DNA from: Oryzias latipes
Taxonomy: Eukaryota; Chordata; Actinopteri; Beloniformes; Adrianichthyidae
Length of the DNA: 64,000 nucleotides
Direction: 5' to 3'
Assembly: GCF_002234675.1 (NCBI RefSeq)
Contig: NC_019865.2
Coordinates: 33,662,112 to 33,726,111, forward strand
Below the pieces are notes generated by a model that searched no databases, was not told where the DNA came from, and saw nothing but the letters and a program-made list of their open reading frames with translations. Every line of letters starts with the position of its first letter. Position 1 is the stretch's first letter. This document shows positions 58,060 through 64,000 of this stretch, one piece after another. Made by a program: the position numbers and the translations under genes.

Positions 58060-61000
58060 AGCATTTTTGTTTTATTTTTCCTCGCGGTGCGAGACCATAA
58101 AAAACATCTACAGGAACACAAAAATACTTTTTACATTTCCAGTAAACATGTCACTCATGATAAGCCTCGTCCCAGAAAAAAAATAAAAGCATGCCCCGCC
58201 CTTTCAATCAATCAAATCCTCAAGCTACCGCAGCAGAGGAGGGGCGGGGCCATGCAGCGGCATGGTTAGGTCTTTTACATGTACAGACATGTTACATGAA
58301 AGTTCAAATATGTACAGAACAAGAGCTTCTTCTAGATCGCTTCTTGTTGCAAAGCATCGTGGTCTCTGCTCAGAAGTGGGGCTGACTGCCAAAATAATAA
58401 CTTACAACGGGGTGCCCCGTCTGCAAACTCATGGAGTTTGGAGTCCTGCAGATTTCTTTTTTTTACTGTTTCTTGTCCTCCATGCAACCCGCTCAAGGGC
58501 TTCAGCACAGAAAGCTCCAGGATAGCAGGTTAAAACCCACTGTGACAATCTAAGCTTAGGGGCGGAGCCAGGCTTCTTCAGCACTAAACCATTTTCAGCA
58601 CAATTAAAGACCGTCCAAAGTCTGAACACAGACCGAAGATCCAGAAAAAAGGATGTTTAGCATCAGTAAAGACAAATACATTTGACCAAGATTAAGACAT
58701 TTCTTTGTCGGCAAAACGCAGGTTACTGTATTTAGGGTGAGTTTCCAAGCGATGCTCTGAGTGGACCAAATGACTCAGAACACCACCACCCCCCCAGACT
58801 CAAAAGGGTTTATGGTCCAAGAATGTTTCTATCACACATCTATGGTTACGCTTAGGGGAGGGGCTTCAGTGGAGCACCAGAACTCATTTTCCTGATGTTC
58901 AGAGAAACATCCGTCATCCAACAGTACATGAAGATGCTTTCTGGATGATCCATTGAGTATGTTGGTCTGAAGAAACATTCTGCAGGCTGTGCTGGTGAAC
59001 AGTGATGACCACGCTTTGGTCAGCTCGTCGTCTTTGAGATGCAAAACACTTTCTGAAAAAGCTTTCTGCTTTGTCTTTAAGGCTTCTTCAAACATAAAGG
59101 AGTGTCTCTGATAGAAAAATAGTCATGCTATAGAGAACAGTCACACAAGATGGCTTAGCGCTGCGTTCACGGCACTGCTGAAGCTGGGAAATCTTGGCAT
59201 CGGTTTAGGCTTGTGGCTAAATTCAGATGATGAAGCTCATCTGAGTTACTAAGGAGTTCAGCCTCCTTTAGAAGCAAAAAGCACATTTACAGCAGCAGCA
59301 ACAGTCGGCTCAGGTTACCATGGCAGCGAGAAGACAACAGTCTGAATACAGCCGACCCTCAAACTGGAGCTCAGCTGAAGTTAATGTCAGAATGAGAAAA
59401 TGCAATCAAGGAAACCAGAAACACATTTTGATTAGGATCTGACTGTAGAACCTAATGAGGAACCACTTGGGTTCCTCATTAATAGGTCAGAAAACTGTGT
59501 TAGCTAAAACTGGCATCAGAAAACCTGAATCAGATTAAAAAACATGAAGTTTTAGTCAACCAAAGTTTTTGTTCTTTATCATTTGCATCACTTTTCACCA
59601 AATTACTGTTCAATTGCAGATGGTCTTCTATAAAATACAATTTAGATTTAAATACCGTTATTTTAGTCAAATGAAACAAATTTTTCCCTAATTCAATTAG
59701 TAAAATAACGGAAGGAATGAAGGTTAGCAGCAGCAAGGTGGAGTTCCTGTGAATAAATGGGAGGAGCTTGAGTAGAGCGGTGAGGTTTCATGGAGCAGAG
59801 GTGGAGAAAGTGGAGGACATCACGTTCTTATCGACCAGTCCTGAACAACAGAGCGTGGAACAGAGATGAAGCATGTGCAAGCAGGCTGAACGCGTGGAGG
59901 AAGGTGTAGAAGGCTGTGGTGAGGGCGGGCAGCCATTTGTTGGTTTACAGACTCTGGAAGAGGACTAGAGGATGTTGATGATGAGGAGGTCAAGTATGAG
60001 GAGGAGGAATGGCCTTGCTTTGGAGACCCCTAAAGGGAGAAGCAGGAAGAAGTATGGTTGTTACTCCAATAAGAAATGGCGATCCAAAAGGATTTTCAAG
60101 GTTTTCCATGTTAAACATGAGAGTTCAGGTATCAGACCTTAAATAACATTAAATGGATCTTTGAGCAATTTTCTTTTCTTTTCAAAGACAGACAAAAGTT
60201 CCTTTGAAAGGCGGTCAACAATAAACACAAATGAAAGAGGAAACCAGCTCAGCTTCATGTTTATCTGCAGTGAAACCAGTTTTCCAATATAAACGCATGA
60301 AAAAGATCAGCGGGTGGTTTCTCTGCTGCTCTGATCTTCTTGGAGTCATGACAGACTGATTGTCTCCATTAGCTCAAACTGAAGGGAGAACTCAGCACAA
60401 AGCTGAATAATAAGTCTGCAGATGCTTCCTTCATCATCACCAGCATGTCCAGCGCTTCAGCAGGAAGCAGATGCTGTGGAAACGTCTGGAGCTGGCAGTG
60501 GCCTGGCCGGTCTCTGAGGCGCTCAATGGCCTCCTAAATCCGTTGGCGTTTGGTCAACCTCAACAATCTGACCTTTACCTGTCCCGACATTCTTGTCTCT
60601 GATTGGTCAGTCTCATATGATGCTGTGGAGCCCAGTCCAAGAGTGAGTGCACAAATGGAAAGAGGCGTGGCCTTAAATTGTGCAGAAAGAAACAAAGCCA
60701 AAACCCTTGAAAGGCTCTCACAGGTGACTTAAAGAGAGACTTTAACCCAGCCAGGCAGGAACACCAAAAAACAGAACTCAGACTTCACTCTAAAAGAGCC
60801 AAAAAGGCCCAAGAAGAACCCAGAAGAACTCCAGTCAGCTCCCCTCTGGACTCAAGCATCTCATCATCTGTCTCCAGATGGGCTCCAGCCTCTTGGTGGG
60901 TCAGTCCATCCGTCAGAACAGGAACAATCCCAAGCGGGGAGGACATAGCTGCCCCCAGTCTCACTGATGATGCCACTCTGATAGAGGTAAAGGGCAAGCT

Positions 61001-61128
61001 GGAGCTCCTTTATCTTCAACTGGCGTAGAATTGACTTTTTTAGGCAATACTCCAGGAGTCTCCAACCTTCCAACAGGGGGCGGGGCTTGTAGATGAAGCC
61101 CTGCTAGACATAAACAGCAGAGACAATC
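58060..61128 (-). other. Probable 3' UTR of the elk1-like gene
   Basis: About 3 kb without a coding exon follows the elk1 stop on the minus strand, and an AATAAA-type hexamer (minus strand) lies at about 58069. The limits are inferred. Inside it, 59700-60060 looks like a retroelement end. Confidence 0.35.
59700..60055 (+). mobile_element. RTE-like LINE 3' end relic
   Basis: The plus strand reads 'FHGAEVEKVEDITFL', then frameshifted 'QAERVEEGVEGCGEG', and ends 'tttggagacccctaaaggga' + 'gaagcaggaagaag'. I recall the 'cgacccctaaagggagaagc' ending with an AAG tail as typical of abundant fish RTE-like LINEs. It is degenerate. Confidence 0.5.
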
Positions 61129-61227
61129 TCAGGGCTTCTGGGGGCCAGGGGACAGGACCACCGGGGTGGAGAGGCCGTCGACGCTCAGAGCCGGGATATG
61201 GATCTGGTTATTGCCATTAGATGGAAA
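61129..61227 (-). CDS. elk1: ETS-family ternary complex factor, last coding exon (partial gene)
   Basis: Thirty-two codons plus TGA on the minus strand, after the acceptor 'ccccctctag'. The residues QIHIPALSVDGLSTPVVLSP and then GPQKP match the C-terminal end of ELK1 (IPSISVDGLSTPVVLSPGPQKP type). ELK4 ends differently (FSPDLQKT), and this is why I choose elk1. ELK1 binds serum response factor on serum response elements and is activated by MAPK phosphorylation near this C-terminal region. The preceding exon, which should end '..KLSFQ', is not found between here and the window edge. The ETS DNA-binding domain and the rest of the gene therefore lie beyond 64000. Only a single short exon supports this call. 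Confidence 0.72.
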   Translation of the reverse strand, partial: FPSNGNNQIHIPALSVDGLSTPVVLSPGPQKP

Positions 61228-62099
61228 CTAGAGGGGGGAAAAGGTAGAAATTAGGAAACAAACACAAACCAGGGATTCTACACATTTGAAGACTTTAAAG
61301 GCAGTGGGGCGTCCAGAAATTGTTAGGGGGAGACTTTAAATCTTGGGGTGGAACACAAAAACCTTAAGGTATATTTCCAAAATTCATTCTACTAAACATA
61401 GTAAAAGAGCTTTAAGAAAACTAAAAGAACTTTAAATGCCTACTGATATTTATTGTGTTTATATTTAATCCTTAGGTGTGGCTGCCCTGCGTCTCTGACC
61501 AATGATGCTGACTGTCCCTCGTCTGATCCCGTCTCATCTTTGTCTTCCTCATTCTCTTTTGTCGTTCATGCTGGCTGTGGATCATGCTGCTCCGTCTCGT
61601 CTCCCTCCTCCTCACTACTCCTCCTCTGTTGCTCCCCTACCATCTCTCTCCCTCCTTTTGATGTCCTTTTCATCTTAAAATAATTGTGTTGGTAGACTTT
61701 CTCTTCATTCTCTGAAAACTGACATAACGTACACAAGTATCAAATAATGACTAGCTCTGTCGACACAGGTCAAAAACACTTCAAAAGGCTGTGGTAACAC
61801 AACACACCAGTCCTCGAATAGTGCGATGAAACGCATTTGACCGTGGACATCCTTTTTTCTTACGTCCTACAATAAAATGCAAGTCCACATCCACCACCGC
61901 TGATGGCGTTGGCGCTCTCAATGTGAGTGTGCGAGCTATGGCGTATTTGCACCAAGTATTGGGGCATAATACAGATCAGGTGATCTAAAGTACATTAAAC
62001 AGAGCATGGAGTAAGGCATGTTCTGCGGAGCAGAGCAGAACAATTCTTTTTAAAATATAGTTCTTGGCACGAATGAGGAGTAAATTCTAACCTTGGACC
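61228..62099. other. elk1-like intron sequence, unassigned
   Basis: No exon is seen. A polypyrimidine-rich stretch occurs at about 61520-61675. The right end may hold the 5' leader of the L1 that follows. Confidence 0.35.
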
Positions 62100-64000
62100 T
62101 TGCTTAAAGTTGCAGTGACACAAAATAAAAACTTCAAATGTCTGGAAAACCATTGAGAGGAAAGCAGACAACTCTTTTACAGGCGAGGCCCGCCACACCA
62201 ACCCAGCTTTCAGCCCCCACTAATAAAGACTCTGCGGGTGAGGAGGAACAAGCCGTGGCTAGCTTAGCAACCCACACCGAGGTTATTAAGCAGGATATTC
62301 TGTCATCCCTTCGGAAAGACCTAGTGGACACTCTTGAAACAGAAGTCCGGAATGTTCTGGGAAGCGAGTTGGCATCTGTGAGAGCAGACATAAACGCGGT
62401 GAGATCTGAAATACGGGAACACAGAGAATCTGTCACATCAGAGCTAACATCGCTTAACGCCACGGTGAGCGGGATGAGGAGAGCCTCTCCACCTGCCCAG
62501 ACGATGTTGCTGCATGTTTACCGCGGTGATGAACCAGCAGGGGGTGCGGTGTCGCGGTTAACTACCCGACAATATTCGTTTTTTCACCTGTCCACCAGTC
62601 ATATTCTAGAATAGACTTCTTTCTAATTGATCAAAGGTTCCTTCCTTTTATCACTAATTGTCAACAACGTAGTTCAGTTTGACCTAACCTTTCAAGACAA
62701 CATAGCAATTCAACGTACATGGCGTTTGGATCCAATGTGATTGTCTCATAAACCCTTCCAAAGATACATATCAGACCAAATTTATTTTTTCCTTCAGATT
62801 AATACCACACCTGGAATGCTGTTTGCTACTATCTGGGAGGCATTGAAAGCCCATCTCAGAAAACAGCTCATAAGAAAAAAGAGTGTGGTCTTGCAGATTT
62901 GTCCCAACAAATTAAAGTAATAGACCAGATGTACGCCATTTCCCCAAGCCCAAGTTTACATAAAGATAGACTCCTGCTACAGTCAGAGTTTAATAACATT
63001 TCTGTTGGACAAACTGAGAGGTTACTACTTAAAACAAACCTACTATGAGCACAGTGAGAAGGTTGGTCGGCTGCTATTCCATCAACTTAGACAATCCCCT
63101 GTAAGCAGCACTATAAGTGAGATCCGAACGGGACAGGGACAAAGATCCAATCAGTCCATGACCATAACCAGTTTAAACATTTTTACTCCAGCCTTTATAC
63201 TTCCCACGTTTCTGCTTGACCCTCTTACAATCCCAAAGATTAGCCCTGAGGACAGAGCCAGATTGGACTCTAGATTTTTTTTTACTCTAGATTTTCAAGT
63301 AAAGAGACTGCACAATCAATAAAATCTATGCAAAATGGTAAGACACCAGGCCCAGATCAGCTGCCGGCATAGTTTTAGAAAACATTTTCCTTTAAATTGT
63401 ACCCTTTTTTATTAAAACTCAGAGGAAATCCACATGGTTAAAAAAATTGCCTCAAACTATTAACCAGGCAATTATCACTGTTCTTTCCACAAAAGGAAAA
63501 GATCCATGTGAGTGTAGCGCATATCGGCCCATCAATCTAACATTTTTACTAAAGTATTAGCTTGTCACTTTGAATCAGTAATCCCCAAAATAATAAATCC
63601 ATATCAATCAGGCTTTACACACGGTGGGCAACCATTCTATAACATGCGCCACCTGCTGAATGCGCTCCACACTTCCCATTATGTGCACCACCTAGAAGTA
63701 GTCTTCTCCCTAGATGTGGATAAAGCATTTGATCGAGTAGAATGGGAATTTTGGATTTGGTCATAATGTCCTTTCCTGGATAAAAACAATTAATTCCACA
63801 CCCATGGCATCAGTATGTACTAATTCTACATCGTCTGATTATTTCCAGCTGTATGGTGGAACAAGACAAGGATGCTTTTTTTATCACCATTTCTTTCTCA
63901 TTTGGTTATAGAACCTCTGGCCATTGCCCTACGAATGGATGACAGGATCAGAGTCCTCAGACATAATGAAATACATAAAGTCTCCTTGTACGCAGATGAT
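62100..64000 (+). mobile_element. L1 LINE with internal deletion, continuing past the window
   Basis: 62138-62500 encodes an L1 ORF1 N-terminus with a coiled coil (QDILSSLRKDLVDTLETEVR, ASVRADINAVRSEIREHRES). It then joins directly to the last part of the ORF2 endonuclease (in frames around 62560-62640, SRIDFFLIDQRFLPF). Missing are the ORF1 RNA-binding core and most of the endonuclease. Further on are the linker (YYEHSEKVGRLLFHQLRQS), RT pieces (CSAYRPINL, NPYQSGFTHGGQP, SLDVDKAFDRVEWEFW, QGCFFYHHFFL) and, at the last bases, SLYADD. There are many frameshifts. It is inactive and antisense to the elk1-like gene. Confidence 0.85.

Overview
This is a vertebrate, almost certainly teleost fish, nuclear locus. 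It has spliced genes with GT-AG introns and orthologues of vertebrate genes. It also carries a fish-type transposon load: PIF-Harbinger, Tc1, hAT, L1/L2-type LINEs, tRNA-derived SINEs and minisatellites. The dispersed repeats look acanthomorph, perhaps medaka-like, but I cannot name a species. I see no bacterial operons, CRISPR array or virus.

There are four host genes. (1) dennd2d, + strand, 1240-20642: 13 coding exons, 502 codons, a DENN-domain Rab exchange factor. Its intron 9 carries a full-length L1 LINE (10021-15308) with two intact ORFs and a target-site duplication. (2) stk38 (NDR1 kinase), + strand, 28975-37741: 13 coding exons, 467 codons. The full-length protein requires two GC-AG introns. 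One intron ends in about 66 copies of a 16-bp minisatellite that stops about 20 bp before the splice acceptor. (3) An LRRN-family leucine-rich-repeat/Ig/FN3 transmembrane gene, - strand, 53494-40923: 12 coding exons, 798 codons. This is unusual because the mammalian LRRN1-3 coding regions are, as I recall, uninterrupted. (4) The last coding exon of an ETS ternary complex factor, best matched to elk1, - strand, 61227-61129. The rest of that gene lies beyond the right edge.

Between and inside the genes the DNA is dominated by nested transposons. At 22.5-26.1 kb a minus-strand L1-like LINE is split by a Tc1 element, which is split by a TA-flanked inverted-repeat element, which holds a tRNA-derived SINE; the Tc1 transposase also contains a 165-bp TTTC microsatellite. 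At 43.7-48.7 kb an old L1 in an LRRN intron is broken by two oppositely oriented MITE copies, a hAT element with a perfect 8-bp duplication, a common fish repeat and a 1-kb foldback element. The window ends in another rearranged L1.

The four genes are not a functional pathway; they are neighbours on a chromosome. I found no convincing new biological system. The most informative observations are the paired GC-AG introns of stk38, the intron-rich LRRN gene, the intact L1 and the layered insertions that give a relative history. Exon borders were read by eye and checked by reading-frame arithmetic: the three complete genes sum to multiples of three.
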